Counted from the stretch's first letter, positions 18,936 through 29,724 are shown. The stretch is DNA of 64,000 nt from Mucilaginibacter gossypiicola (GCF_900110105.1 NZ_FOCL01000007.1:186001-250000), one strand, 5' to 3'. Notes: a model not told the origin generated them from the sequence alone. A program made the numbers and translations.

Positions 18936-21900
18936 ATGAAGAAACTTTACTTTTTTTTAGTGTTTTGGTATTGTGTTTTATTTGCTCTAAGCGGCAATGC
19001 GCAATATTTGTATCAGCAGATTGATAATAGCAGCGGTCTCTCCAATAGTTGTATTAACACTATTTACCAGGACAGCGAACAGCTCATTTGGTTTGGTACC
19101 TGGGATGGACTTAACTTTTACGATGGTAAAAATATCCATGTATTTAATTACGAGCGTACAAGGCCCGGTAAAAATTCAATAGCCAGCAATATCATCTATC
19201 AGGTAACCGGCGATAACAGCCGCAATATTTGGATAGGTACTGTTGAAGGCATCTCCAAATTCAACAAAAGCACCGGCGATTTCAGCAATTACTTTTACAA
19301 TCGCAAAAAGGTGGTATCAAACGGATATACCATTGCGGTTGATAACAATGGTTTCGTGTACACCGCCCGTCGCAATGGTAATGAGATAGACCTGTACAAT
19401 CAGCAGCTGGATAAGTTCAGCAAAGTTGATATTAAAGGGTTACATAACTTTTTGCTGATAAAGATCTTTTTTGATACGCACAACAACCTGTGGCTTCTGA
19501 AGGACGATGGTATTCTTGAGGTTTTTAATAAAACAGCCGCTGGTTTTGTAAAGCAGGTTGCATTTCCATCAGTCAATAATATCGATAACGTATTTTTTGT
19601 TAACGGGAAGGTATTTTATTCGTCCAAAACCGGCGACTTGTTTAGGGTTGAGGATAACCTCACTGCTCAAAAAATAATGAAGCTGCCTCACGAGGTGCGT
19701 TCTATGAGTTATTACCGGCAACATTACGTTTTTGCCTGGGCATCAAAGGGTATTGGCGAGTATGATCCGGATTTCAAACCATCTTCTTTTTTATCTGCCG
19801 AAATACCGGTACTGCAAAATATCCGGATTACTTCATTACAGGATGCCGGTGCCAATTTATTGTGGATAGGTACCGATGGCAACGGAATTTTAAAGGTAAC
19901 GCCGAAGGAAAACTATTTTGGCATTATCCAGAAGCAGAGTAACGGTCAGTCGTTTCACATCCCGGTACGTGCTTTTTGTGCGGTTGATAATGAATTGTGG
20001 GTGGGTACTAAAGGTAATGGTATTGTCACCATCAAAAACTTTGGCAAAAGCGATGTGTCTTTTTCTACAATTAAATCCTTTCATACCAATGTCGATCTTT
20101 TGGATAATTGCGTGTATTCAATTACCAAAGATAAAACCGGTATGGTTTACATCGGTTCTGACGCGCCGGGCATCACGCTGTATGATCAACGGTTAAAAAG
20201 ATTTATCAAATGGGAAGAAATAGGAGGCAGTCAAAAATATCCTTCATTCGGCTCAGTGCATTGTGTACTGCATGATCAGGACGGATCGGCATGGTTGGGG
20301 TTAAACGAGGGTGGCTTAGTTCACCTCAAGCTGGAAATTGACAAGGGGGGCCATGTTTCTTTAAGTTATCTTGAAAAGTTTATCTATGATGGCACCAATG
20401 CTGGTCCCGGCAGTTACGTAATTTATAGTCTTGCCGAAGGTAGTAACGACCGGATCTGGATAGGATGCCGTTATGGAGGCTTGAGCATGTTTGATAAAAA
20501 GCTCAGAAAATTTAAGACCATAAAAGCATTCTCTTACGATAAAAGCCTGTCGAACAATGATGTGCTTTCGCTTTACATGGATAGCCATAAAAAGCTGTGG
20601 ATAGGTACCAGCTTTGGTTTAAACTGGGTTGATGAAGAGCTTGCAGCAAAGCAATCAAAACCGGTATTTAACAAATTGTATATTGACGATGGGCTTCCTA
20701 ATAACACCGTTCATGCTATTAACGAAGACAATGCTGGTAATATCTGGATTAGTACCAACAAAGGACTGGCCCGGATCAATCCGCAAAGTTTAAAGATTGT
20801 ACAGTTTAAAGAGTCGGACGGGTTGCAGAGCGATGAGTTTAGCGATAACGCTGTTTGGAAAGATCCTGCCGGGATGTTGTTTTTTGGAGGGATTTACGGG
20901 TTTAATTATTTTTCGCCGGGAGGCATTGTTATTAATAATGAACAGCCGCACCTGTTACTGTCTGAGTTACAGTTTGCAGGCAAGTTTGCAACCGAACGCG
21001 GGCTCAATGTGCTTACCAAAAATGGTTCCGCTGTAAACCAGCATTACGAGCTGGCTCCCCAGGATAACTATTTTGAACTCAATATTCAGCCCATAACATA
21101 CCTGCACCCGCAAAAATGCCAGTATGCTTATTTTTTGGAGAACAGCGACAAGGAATGGCATTACATGGGAAATAATGAAAAGATCATTTACAATAATATA
21201 GCAGCGGGGAACTACAGGTTATTAATTAAATGGACAAACGGTGAAGGCATCTGGACGGAGGGTATCCCTGCATTCAGTATTACTGTAAAGCAATACTTTT
21301 GGCTTACTACATGGGCTTATCTGTTGTATGCGCTTGTACTGGCGGGTTCCGGCTATCTGTATTTCAGGTACCGTAAAAATAAATTCATGATGAGGCAGCA
21401 ACTCCATATGGAACATATGCTGCATCAAAAAGATGAAAAATTGCACCAGGAGCAGCTCGATTTTTTTACCAATATAGCCCATGAACTGCAAACGCCGCTA
21501 ACACTTATTTTAGGATCGCTTGAAAGGTACCTGTATAAAAATAAACAGGATGAACCGATGCAGGATAACTATTTTTTATCAGTAGTAAAACAGGAAGCAT
21601 CGCGGTTACATTACCTGGTGTTGCAATTGCTGGAGTTTCGCAAGGCTGAATCAGGCTTTTTAAAAAATCATTTTTCATACCTGAATGTTTCCGGGTTACT
21701 TAAGAATATTGCCAAATTATTTGAGCCGCTTTCTGAACCTAAAAGGCTTGATTTTTCATGTTACATCGAACCCGACATTAGTTTATGGATTGATAAGGAC
21801 AAGCTTGAAAAAATTATTTTCAACCTGCTGTCCAATGCGTTTAAGCACAGTACCGATGGGCAGTCAGTAATATTTTCTGTAAACAGGCTTGCCGGATCAG

Positions 21901-23057
21901 ATCAATTGGAGTTCGTGGTAGCCAACTCTGGCTGTACATTAACCGCGGATGAAATGCAGCGCCTTTTCGACAGGTTTTTTGTGGCTGATGGAAGCCAGCA
22001 AAGCAAGATCAGCTCGGGGGTAGGGCTTGCCTTTACCCGGCAATTGGTGTCATTGCTCAATGGTACTATTGAAGCGCAATGCAATAACGGCTGGATAGCC
22101 TTTAAGGTACACTTGCAGTTAAGCTTTATACCCGGCAAGCACGAACTGGTAACCGAGATAGGGGAGAAGGTTGAAAAGCCGTCATATATATTCCAGTCGA
22201 TAACTCCTGCACAGGCTAAGGACAGGCAGGTTACTGTAGCCGAGAATAATAAAAAGGCACTTGTTAAAAGCTTTGAGCAGGAAGATAAAAAAATGATCCT
22301 GGTGGTTGAGGATGAGCAGCGTATCCGTTACCTGCTTAAAGATATTTTGCAGGAGCAGTATATTGTATATGAAGCTGCAACCGGCAAGGAAGCATTGGAA
22401 GTGATCAAACGTATTACGCCCGACCTGATCATCAGCGATATCATGATGCCCGATTTTGATGGTCTGCAGCTTTGCGGTGTAATTAAAAGCACGCCCGAAT
22501 CCTGCCATATTCCATTTGTGATCCTATCGGCAAGGGGAACCGTTGAGCAACAGACAGAAGGCTACGAACTGGGGGCCGATGCTTATATTCCTAAACCTTT
22601 CCAAACGGAACATTTGCTGGTAAGGGTTCAAAAACTGCTCGAATACAGGGAAAAACTGCACCTATTTTTTAACAACAGCAAGCTGGCCGACCAGTTGGAT
22701 ATTAATGACATTAAGGACAGCGACAAGTATTTTATAGAGAAGGTTGTAGGTATAATAGAAGATAATTTGTTGGAGGAGCTTGACGGCGCCTTTTTGGAAA
22801 ACGCATTAAACCTGAGTAAGATTCAGCTGTACAGGAAAATAAAAACGCTCTCCAATATGAGCCCTACAGAGCTGATCAGGCATGTACGGCTGCAAAAAAG
22901 TGCCGTTCTGCTCACAACTTCCGATCTCACGGTATCAGAGATATTTTACCGGACAGGGTTCAACAACAAAACCTATTTTTTCAGGGAGTTTAAGCGGGTT
23001 TACAATTGCTCTCCCAATGCCTATCGTGCAAAGCACAGGTTGCCAGATTTAAATTAA
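18936..23057 (+). CDS. Hybrid two-component system sensor/regulator (HTCS)
   Basis: A single-chain membrane regulator of 1373 residues from the ATG at 18936 (a TTG two codons upstream is less likely). Order: signal peptide, two seven-blade propellers of Reg_prop repeats (about residues 22-690; motifs like LIWFGTWDGLNFYDG and NIWISTNKGLARI), Y_Y_Y domain (about 700-775), one transmembrane helix (about 785-805), HisKA with His849 in AHELQTPLTL, HATPase with NLLSNAFKHS, a receiver domain with phospho-acceptor Asp1168 in IISDIMMPDFDG, and an AraC-type DNA-binding domain at the C-terminus. Such proteins bind periplasmic oligosaccharides and activate the neighbouring locus, here the mannan genes. 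Confidence 0.95.
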   Translation: MKKLYFFLVFWYCVLFALSGNAQYLYQQIDNSSGLSNSCINTIYQDSEQLIWFGTWDGLNFYDGKNIHVFNYERTRPGKNSIASNIIYQVTGDNSRNIWIGTVEGISKFNKSTGDFSNYFYNRKKVVSNGYTIAVDNNGFVYTARRNGNEIDLYNQQLDKFSKVDIKGLHNFLLIKIFFDTHNNLWLLKDDGILEVFNKTAAGFVKQVAFPSVNNIDNVFFVNGKVFYSSKTGDLFRVEDNLTAQKIMKLPHEVRSMSYYRQHYVFAWASKGIGEYDPDFKPSSFLSAEIPVLQNIRITSLQDAGANLLWIGTDGNGILKVTPKENYFGIIQKQSNGQSFHIPVRAFCAVDNELWVGTKGNGIVTIKNFGKSDVSFSTIKSFHTNVDLLDNCVYSITKDKTGMVYIGSDAPGITLYDQRLKRFIKWEEIGGSQKYPSFGSVHCVLHDQDGSAWLGLNEGGLVHLKLEIDKGGHVSLSYLEKFIYDGTNAGPGSYVIYSLAEGSNDRIWIGCRYGGLSMFDKKLRKFKTIKAFSYDKSLSNNDVLSLYMDSHKKLWIGTSFGLNWVDEELAAKQSKPVFNKLYIDDGLPNNTVHAINEDNAGNIWISTNKGLARINPQSLKIVQFKESDGLQSDEFSDNAVWKDPAGMLFFGGIYGFNYFSPGGIVINNEQPHLLLSELQFAGKFATERGLNVLTKNGSAVNQHYELAPQDNYFELNIQPITYLHPQKCQYAYFLENSDKEWHYMGNNEKIIYNNIAAGNYRLLIKWTNGEGIWTEGIPAFSITVKQYFWLTTWAYLLYALVLAGSGYLYFRYRKNKFMMRQQLHMEHMLHQKDEKLHQEQLDFFTNIAHELQTPLTLILGSLERYLYKNKQDEPMQDNYFLSVVKQEASRLHYLVLQLLEFRKAESGFLKNHFSYLNVSGLLKNIAKLFEPLSEPKRLDFSCYIEPDISLWIDKDKLEKIIFNLLSNAFKHSTDGQSVIFSVNRLAGSDQLEFVVANSGCTLTADEMQRLFDRFFVADGSQQSKISSGVGLAFTRQLVSLLNGTIEAQCNNGWIAFKVHLQLSFIPGKHELVTEIGEKVEKPSYIFQSITPAQAKDRQVTVAENNKKALVKSFEQEDKKMILVVEDEQRIRYLLKDILQEQYIVYEAATGKEALEVIKRITPDLIISDIMMPDFDGLQLCGVIKSTPESCHIPFVILSARGTVEQQTEGYELGADAYIPKPFQTEHLLVRVQKLLEYREKLHLFFNNSKLADQLDINDIKDSDKYFIEKVVGIIEDNLLEELDGAFLENALNLSKIQLYRKIKTLSNMSPTELIRHVRLQKSAVLLTTSDLTVSEIFYRTGFNNKTYFFREFKRVYNCSPNAYRAKHRLPDLN

Positions 23058-23190
23058 GTGGAAAATATATTGAGATATAAAGCGTTTAGTTGGGACAACG
23101 AACACCGACAGTTTAAGCTTAACCTTTTGAATGCTGATTTGTATGAGGTTAGACTTGTTGGTTTACCGTTTGCTAACACTAAACCCATTC

Positions 23191-24246
23191 ATGAAATTTC
23201 TATTATTTAATTTGAAAACAGCTTTTGTGTTTTTATTTGCACTGTCACTATTGTTTGCAGGCTGTAATGAAACTAAGCCGGTTGAAAAGACAGAATCGGT
23301 ACCGATTAGGCCGGCAATTCAAGACATAGTTGATAGTGTAGCAAAGTTTAACAGGTTAGATAGCTCGGCAGTCGGTTATGCAGGTATAAGAACCATACAA
23401 TGGATTCGCTATGAAAAATTAAGCAAAACGGCGACGTTGCCTGAACTGAGGGCTCTTACTCGTCATAAAAGCGCTGTGGTTAGGTGTTACGCATATGATG
23501 CTTTAACCGCCAGAAAAGATACTGCGGCCTTTACCATTCTTTTAGCTCATTTACAGGATACAGCGATGGTGTCATCTTTTATTGGCTGTGTAATTTCCCG
23601 GGAACAAACTGGTGTTTGTTTTCTGAATTCCGTTACTCGATATGATTCAACATACACCGGCTATAAGCTTTCACCAAAGCAAAAATCAACTATAGATAGT
23701 ATTTTGCTGTTTGATAAACGTATAACTTTGTCCGTCAAATATGATCTGCTCTTTCATTTGAAACCGCAGCCACAATACTATACCCGCGTCAGAGAAATTG
23801 CTGTAAATGAAAAGACGCCAGTAGCGATATGGACTTTATCTCGGTATAAGAAAGCAAATGATATTAGCGTTATTGTAAAAGCATTTGATAATATCGAAGC
23901 CGAAGACTATGCGATTCGTTCAGCAGCGTCAAACCCTGATAGCAGTTTTTATCCAATGTTAGCAGAAATTTTTGAACGTGAGTGGAATGAGAAGTCTTAT
24001 GATTATCAAAAATGGCGATTACTCTATGCGGCACTGGCCCGCTATCCCAAAGCTCCGCAAACTTTAGCATTTTTTAACAGAACAATTAAAACAAAGGACG
24101 AGTTCAGGTATAAAACTTTGGCTGCTGATCTTTTAATAGCTATAACTAAATACCCTGCCCCCGTTTTTGAGCCATTAAAAAAGTACATTAAATTAGATGA
24201 GTATTCGATGGAAAGTGTTCACGAGGCATTAAATAACGCAGAGTAA
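23191..24246 (+). CDS. Lipoprotein with HEAT-like helical repeats, function unknown
   Basis: A 351-residue protein from the ATG at 23191, which gives a clean lipoprotein signal (hydrophobic run, then LFAGC); an upstream in-frame ATG at 23131 would spoil it. The middle (about residues 60-160) resembles HEAT-like repeats, for example ALTRHKSAVVRCYAYDALTA and AFTILLAHLQDTAMVSSFIG. The rest is helical without known motifs. The gene stands alone between the HTCS and the convergent GH127 gene. I do not recognise a family and infer only an envelope location. Confidence 0.6.
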   Translation: MKFLLFNLKTAFVFLFALSLLFAGCNETKPVEKTESVPIRPAIQDIVDSVAKFNRLDSSAVGYAGIRTIQWIRYEKLSKTATLPELRALTRHKSAVVRCYAYDALTARKDTAAFTILLAHLQDTAMVSSFIGCVISREQTGVCFLNSVTRYDSTYTGYKLSPKQKSTIDSILLFDKRITLSVKYDLLFHLKPQPQYYTRVREIAVNEKTPVAIWTLSRYKKANDISVIVKAFDNIEAEDYAIRSAASNPDSSFYPMLAEIFEREWNEKSYDYQKWRLLYAALARYPKAPQTLAFFNRTIKTKDEFRYKTLAADLLIAITKYPAPVFEPLKKYIKLDEYSMESVHEALNNAE

Positions 24247-24291
24247 ACACCTTCCAACCGCCGGATCTCAGGTCGGCTATTTTCTAATTAT

Positions 24292-26315
24292 TTAATGCGA
24301 TCTATCCATCCATACCTGGTAACTCGCTTTGCCATCGTTACCTACCGAGTAAAACGGAATTGCAATAAGCGGCTGTTTAGTACTTGGCGAGGTGATTTTT
24401 ATCTTATTGTAGCCATTTGCCCGGTTTTTTTGTTCTGATTGAAATACTGCATTTTCGGTAATGCTGCTTTCAGAAAGCGGTGGATTGTTATTCGCTTCAA
24501 AAGCATAAATTATGGGGCCGGCGGCAATGGCTAATTTATTATTTAATTCGGCAACCTGGGCGTTCGGGGTAACAATGCGCGGCTGCACAGGTAGGTTCAG
24601 GCTGATTTTATCACCTGCCTGCCATTTACGTGTTATAACTGCATAGCCTTTTTCAATATGCATAGGATATGCCTGGTTGTTCACTGTAAGTGTTATTTGC
24701 CCATCAGATTTGGAATTATACAAACCGAATGGGTTTTCCTTACCCGTAGCCCAGCCAGGGATGCGTATATGCATGGCGAAATTGTCGGCCTTAGCCGGGT
24801 TAACATTGATCTGTACTTTGCCATTCCATGGGTAGCTGGTATACTGGCTGATGGTCACTCTGTTCGGGCCATTACCTATATTGGCGCTACCGCCTATAAA
24901 TAAGTTTACATAAACGCCTTTTTGTTTATCTGTAGCGTAAATGAAACCCGGTAACGCTCCAAGCATTTTCAATATCATAGGCGGGCAGCAAGGGCAGCTA
25001 TGCCATACCCAACGCGGGTGGTCAGTTGCTATTAGCGGGTTTTCATAATTATAATGCGCACCATCAAGAGAGATACCCGAAAGGATATTGTTGTAAAGTG
25101 CGCGTTCAAACTCGTCCATGTATTTACCATCGGCCTGCAGCTCGTTCATGCGCTGACTAAAAAAGGCCGCACTGATAGATGCGCAGGTTTCAAGATATGC
25201 CGACTGCGGCAGGTAATAATCCTTGCCAAATTTTTCATCATCGGCAATAGCACCCTGCCCGCCTGTAATGAAAGTGCGTTTGCCAATCATGTTATCCCAA
25301 TACCGGTTAGCGGTTTGGATATATCGAGGATCGTTATCATAAGCTCCAATAGCTGCTATAGCTGTGCCTAACAGGGTTGCGCGCACGGCATGGCCCTCAA
25401 TGGTTTGCTGCGTAAATACCGATTGGTCGTCCTGGTTATAACTGCCGTATACCTGTCTTTTGCGCAAACCATCCGGGTCGGCAGGTATACCCCGATGCTC
25501 GATCCAGTATTTTGCTATATGGAGGTAAGCATCAGGGGTTACCGGGGCGCTTATCTTGTTGGCAAGCGCTGGTTGCGCCTTAAAAAGAAGGTAAAGCTTG
25601 AAAAAAGCCTCCTCAGGGCCTGCATGGCCGGGGATGAGGTTGAGTTTTGGCGCATCGCCCATTACTTTGCACATATAGTCGGCCATTTTAACCGCTACAT
25701 CTAAAAGTTTGGTTTTGCCCGTTGCATTGTAATAATGTATCCCTGCCTCTGTCAACATCCCTGCATTGTACAAATCGTGCTGCCAGCGGTCATCGCCTCC
25801 GTTTGTTCCCCAGCGTTGTGTGGGGCGGTTCAGTGTGGTATAGGTATTGATGTATCCCTCCGGATCAGCAGCTTGTGCGGCAGCAATGCGGTCAATGTAA
25901 GCATCAAGCTTTGCTTCTAATGCTCCGTCGGGATACGCAACCAACAGATCGGCAGCACCACGAATACTTTCATAAACCAAACCATCGTACCATGGCGGGC
26001 CGTCACTTTCGCCGGTATTTTTCTTGCCTTGCGCAACCCGGTCGAAATTAAGGAACGCATTACGTGTGCGGCCTGTCTTTTCTTTTTCCTTTATCAGGTC
26101 TTCACGGTCGGCTCATAATTTCCCTCCAGTTTATTCAGCACATCGTAAACAGTAACGATATGAATAGTATTCAGCTTTGGCGACCAAAAGGCATCTTTTA
26201 TCGTAACGTGTTGTATATCTACAGGTGTAAGCTGTTGTGCAGTGGCAGTTGTACTGAATGTTGCAACAGCTATAGCGCTTGTTAACAAAGATTGCAGGGT
26301 TGTTTTCAGTTTCAT
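24292..26315 (-). pseudogene. GH127 (DUF1680) beta-L-arabinofuranosidase, frameshifted
   Basis: Read from 26315, the signal peptide (ending ATAQ) and first 73 residues are in one frame, which hits a stop at 26094-26096. The downstream frame carries on with DLIKEKEKTGRTRNAFLNFD and the rest of the GH127 protein to 24292. Inserting one base near GTGAAGACC at about 26100 would join them as ...VKDL..., so this looks like a single-base deletion in a poly-A. The catalytic and zinc region WHSCPCCP, with the two adjacent Cys, and the LETCASISAAFFSQRM segment are intact. It is 7 bases downstream of GH51 in the same operon. It is either a fresh pseudogene or a sequencing error. Confidence 0.8.
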
Positions 26316-26322
26316 TTGGTGT

Positions 26323-28755
26323 TTATCGGTTAAAGCGTATTATAGTATAAGAGGCAGCGGGTAAAGTATAATTAATTACATCGCCGGGCCAGGATATATG
26401 GGTTGATTTTGGACTGATCAGCGTTGGTTGCGCCGGGGTATTTACCTCTTTTAAATCTCCCGTAAGCTGCATTATTGAAGCCTCTTTATTACGTTTTTCA
26501 AAGCCACTTAATTTAATATCGGCTGTTACCGGTTTTGCAGCCGGATTTACAACATGCAGCACTAATTGTTTCCTATCTTCACTAAGTGTAGCGCTAACAT
26601 CAATTTGCCCGGTGGTTGTACTTGCGATGTTTAAAGGCAGGTGATTGGCAGATGCCATTTGCTGTGCATAAAAAGGGGGCATGCCCCAAACCTGGGATGG
26701 GGTGAAAAACACCTGTCCCTGGTCCCAGCCATTGTCATTTTGTCCTAAAGGTTGCAGTGCATTTGCTGCGCATGAGGTAAGCACAAAATCGCCGTGCCGG
26801 CGTACAGCATTTAATGTACTGGCATGGCCAAGTGCCCTTGATATGTCATGGCGGCCACCATTTTCTTCAAAGATGGTGCATTTGAGGTGGGTATTGGGGT
26901 TCCATGCGGTAAAGATCGCCTTCATCCGGGTTAGCGAGCTATCAACCTTAATTCCAGCATCGGGATTGTCAGCGTCTGTGTGCAGGTCCCAATAATTGGC
27001 TTTGCCATCTATCGCCTTAAAAACTAACGCCATGTTCGGTGACTCGGAACGCCACCATGCCGAACAGATAAATTTTAAGGTAGTATCTTTTGCGTGCATG
27101 GCGCTTTGCAGGAGATTAAAACGTTTGGCATAGTGCTCATACTCCGATTTTATATCGCCGTTAAAGATCACCTCTTCGTTACCAATCTCAATATATTTTA
27201 TTTTGTATGGAGCCGGGTGGCCATTGGCAGCACGTTGTTTGCCCCATTGGGTAGATGCATCGCCTTTCAGGTATTCCACCATATCGGCCATGTCTTGTGG
27301 TGTTTCCTCAATGTTGATGGCAAATGCCGGCTCAAAACCTGCTGCCTCGCAAAATTGCAGAAACTCTTCAATGCCGAAACCGTTAGTTGAATAAGGATAC
27401 CAGTGCCCGGTATAAGGTGGCCGCTTATTCCGTGTCCCTATCATCTTTTTAAAGCGATAGCCGGGAGCGTTAACCATGGTACCTCCGTATCGTAAAAAGT
27501 TAAGCCCTTCTTGTTGCATAGCTGTTCCGATATCGGCGCGCAATGGCAGGCTCTTAAACTGCTCCTGTTTGCACATGAGTGTTACGTGGTCTACCCAAAG
27601 CTTCCCTTTATTATTTATGCTGATAACAAATCGGGCTTTTGTATCGCTTTGCAATGATTTTATTGCAAAAGGGTATGACATCCAACCCGATGTTATATTT
27701 GTAATTACCTGCGTTCCGTAAACCTTTTTGCCATCGGCACTTTGTAGTGATAGGGTTACTCCGCCTTTGAAACCTTCGGCTTTCATAAATAAGGAGCCGG
27801 CGTAAATATTCCCTTTATGCAACGCAATTCCCCAGCGGTATAAGCTCTTATTGGCGATGCCGGCTACGCCTTTAGAGCCGTTGTGTGTAATTATTTGTGA
27901 TTGTTTGCCATTATAGCTATCGCTGGTATCTAACGAAAATGAACCTGCACCGCCAACGTTTACAGCATCCCACGCACCACTTACTTTTAGTGTTGGTTCT
28001 GCGTGAAAATTTTCGGTAGTAGTTTTTCCTTTAGTTGTGATAGTTAGATTTTTATAGGTTACATCTGCATTGTATGTTCTGAGTCCAAAACTTCCTGCAG
28101 GCAAAATATCTTTATCATCTGTTAAAGTGGCAACTGCCGGTTTTTCATCGTTTAGATAAACCTTAAATACATTGCCGTCATTTTCTACCTTAAGCTTTAT
28201 CCAGCTTTTAAAATCGATGGAAAGTTTTGTTTCACTTATTGGAGTCCAGTTGTTATGATGCTTGCCGAATACCAGCACCCTTTTATTCGGATCGAGACTG
28301 ATTTCGTAGCCGTCAAAATTATCAGCGCTTTTATTTGCGTTGTTCACGTTAACCACTATGCCTGCATTGTCATTCCGCAGGCCAAATTTTATCAAAACTT
28401 CTGCGGTGTATGAGGTGCCAGGCGACTGCTGTTTTATTAGTTTAAACCCCTCGCCGGCATTTACGCTTATACTATTTTCACCCGGTTGCCAATAACCGTC
28501 ATAGCTTTTCCAGCCAGAAATAACCGGTGGTGCGGCAGGTTCCTCAAAGCTTTCTCCAAAAATGCGCTGATCGTAAAGGCCGCCGTAGATTTCGTGGTTA
28601 ACATCTTCGATACATGCCCCGTAAAGATTAGAAGGTACGCGGTTAAGCACCCGTGAAGCGTCGACTGTTATTTGGGCCTGTTGAGCGAAGGTAACAAGGG
28701 GTAAGGCAAGCAAAGCGAAGAGATAAAGCCTTGCGGTTGAGGTTTTCAAAAGCAT
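26323..28755 (-). CDS. GH51 alpha-L-arabinofuranosidase, secreted
   Basis: An 810-residue enzyme with a signal peptide ending TFAQ. The N-terminus begins the GH51 barrel (NLYGACIEDVNHEIYGGLYD). An inserted region of about residues 80-395 contains two concanavalin/carbohydrate-binding-like beta modules, which makes it longer than the roughly 500 residues of the minimal family member. The barrel resumes with the acid/base Glu527 in EIGNEE and the nucleophile at Glu630 or Glu631 in IFEENGG; a C-terminal beta-sandwich closes it. It should release arabinose from arabinan or arabinoxylan. It is first in a two-gene operon with GH127 and divergent from an AraC regulator. Confidence 0.9.
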   Translation of the reverse strand: MLLKTSTARLYLFALLALPLVTFAQQAQITVDASRVLNRVPSNLYGACIEDVNHEIYGGLYDQRIFGESFEEPAAPPVISGWKSYDGYWQPGENSISVNAGEGFKLIKQQSPGTSYTAEVLIKFGLRNDNAGIVVNVNNANKSADNFDGYEISLDPNKRVLVFGKHHNNWTPISETKLSIDFKSWIKLKVENDGNVFKVYLNDEKPAVATLTDDKDILPAGSFGLRTYNADVTYKNLTITTKGKTTTENFHAEPTLKVSGAWDAVNVGGAGSFSLDTSDSYNGKQSQIITHNGSKGVAGIANKSLYRWGIALHKGNIYAGSLFMKAEGFKGGVTLSLQSADGKKVYGTQVITNITSGWMSYPFAIKSLQSDTKARFVISINNKGKLWVDHVTLMCKQEQFKSLPLRADIGTAMQQEGLNFLRYGGTMVNAPGYRFKKMIGTRNKRPPYTGHWYPYSTNGFGIEEFLQFCEAAGFEPAFAINIEETPQDMADMVEYLKGDASTQWGKQRAANGHPAPYKIKYIEIGNEEVIFNGDIKSEYEHYAKRFNLLQSAMHAKDTTLKFICSAWWRSESPNMALVFKAIDGKANYWDLHTDADNPDAGIKVDSSLTRMKAIFTAWNPNTHLKCTIFEENGGRHDISRALGHASTLNAVRRHGDFVLTSCAANALQPLGQNDNGWDQGQVFFTPSQVWGMPPFYAQQMASANHLPLNIASTTTGQIDVSATLSEDRKQLVLHVVNPAAKPVTADIKLSGFEKRNKEASIMQLTGDLKEVNTPAQPTLISPKSTHISWPGDVINYTLPAASYTIIRFNR

Positions 28756-28784
28756 GCAGGATGTGAATAATTGTTATGTTTGTT

Positions 28785-28840
28785 GGTAATGCAGTGCAAA
28801 AATGTAGGATAGTGGGGCAATTATCTTATACTGCATTACC
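28785..28840. promoter_or_regulatory. Inverted-repeat operator between GH51 and araC
   Basis: GGTAATGCAGT (28785-28795) and ACTGCATTACC (28830-28840) are perfect 11-base inverted repeats spaced 34 bases apart, inside the 108-base divergent intergenic region. Their placement suggests a binding site for the AraC protein encoded at 28864, with control of both directions. A TACATTTT sequence on the minus strand (about 28799-28806) may be part of the GH51 promoter. Confidence 0.5.
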
Positions 28841-28863
28841 GAATTGTAACACCATATTGATAT

Positions 28864-29724
28864 ATGAAGTTTTTTCAGGAGAAAATATTGCCGGGCGACA
28901 GGCTTTTCGTAGTTAAAGAGGAAACTTTTCCTTACAACGATTTTCCATTGCATACCCATACGGAGTATGAAATTATATTGGTGATGAAAAGCAGGGGTAC
29001 CCGTTATGTTGGCGATCATATTGCAGATTTCTTCCCCGGTGATCTGTGCCTTTTTGGGCCAAATTTACCTCATACCTTTTATAATAAGCATATGCCTGCC
29101 GATAGGGAAGTACACCAGGTTGTTATTCAGTTTGATGAAAACTGCCTTGGCGCCGGCTTTTTTGAAAAACCGCAATTTGCCGCAATAAAAGATTTATTGC
29201 AAAGGGCGGGGCATGGGTTAACCTTTACCGGGCCGGTACGTGACCTTGCCGAACAAAAAATAAAGGCCATGGTAAATGTTGACGAAGCCGAAGCTGTTGC
29301 GGGCCTGATTAGTGTACTGGGTTTGCTTGCCAGGTCAACAGAATACGAAGTGCTATCGGTACAAAAGCAAATAACTGCAAGTGCACAGAAAGATACCGCC
29401 CGGATGAATGTTATTTACCATTACCTGCTGGATAACTTCAGGAGCGATATTGAGCTTGAGGATATTGCTGCTATGGCTAACCTTACGGTTCCGGCGTTTT
29501 GCCGGTATTTTAAGCAGCATACCCGCAAAACACTATCCGAATTTGTGAACGATCTGCGTATTGGCTACGCCTGTAGCTTGCTGCAGCAGAAAGAGCTTAG
29601 CGTTTTGCAGGTTTGTTTTGAGAGCGGTTTTAACAACATCTCTTATTTTAACCGCCGCTTTAAAAAGCAAACAGGAGTGCCCCCGTTGTCTTACCAGAAA
29701 AATAATATCCGTGGGTATTCTTAA
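28864..29724 (+). CDS. AraC-family transcriptional regulator, arabinose-glycan locus
   Basis: A 286-residue regulator with an N-terminal cupin domain (about residues 20-110; FPLHTHTEYEIILVM and FPGDLCLFGPNLPH) and two C-terminal helix-turn-helix motifs (about 185-280; ELEDIAAMANLTVPAFCRYFK and LSVLQVCFESGFNNISYFNRR, split here by eye). It is divergent from the GH51-GH127 operon with an inverted repeat between them, so it is the probable local arabino-oligosaccharide-responsive activator. It is a paralogue of the AraC protein at 17840-18733. Confidence 0.9.
   Translation: MKFFQEKILPGDRLFVVKEETFPYNDFPLHTHTEYEIILVMKSRGTRYVGDHIADFFPGDLCLFGPNLPHTFYNKHMPADREVHQVVIQFDENCLGAGFFEKPQFAAIKDLLQRAGHGLTFTGPVRDLAEQKIKAMVNVDEAEAVAGLISVLGLLARSTEYEVLSVQKQITASAQKDTARMNVIYHYLLDNFRSDIELEDIAAMANLTVPAFCRYFKQHTRKTLSEFVNDLRIGYACSLLQQKELSVLQVCFESGFNNISYFNRRFKKQTGVPPLSYQKNNIRGYS

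Noticed and set aside
26090..26110. Programmed ribosomal frameshift in GH127
   Set aside because: No slippery heptamer or downstream pseudoknot is evident, and secreted glycosidases are not known for it; a mutation or read error is simpler.
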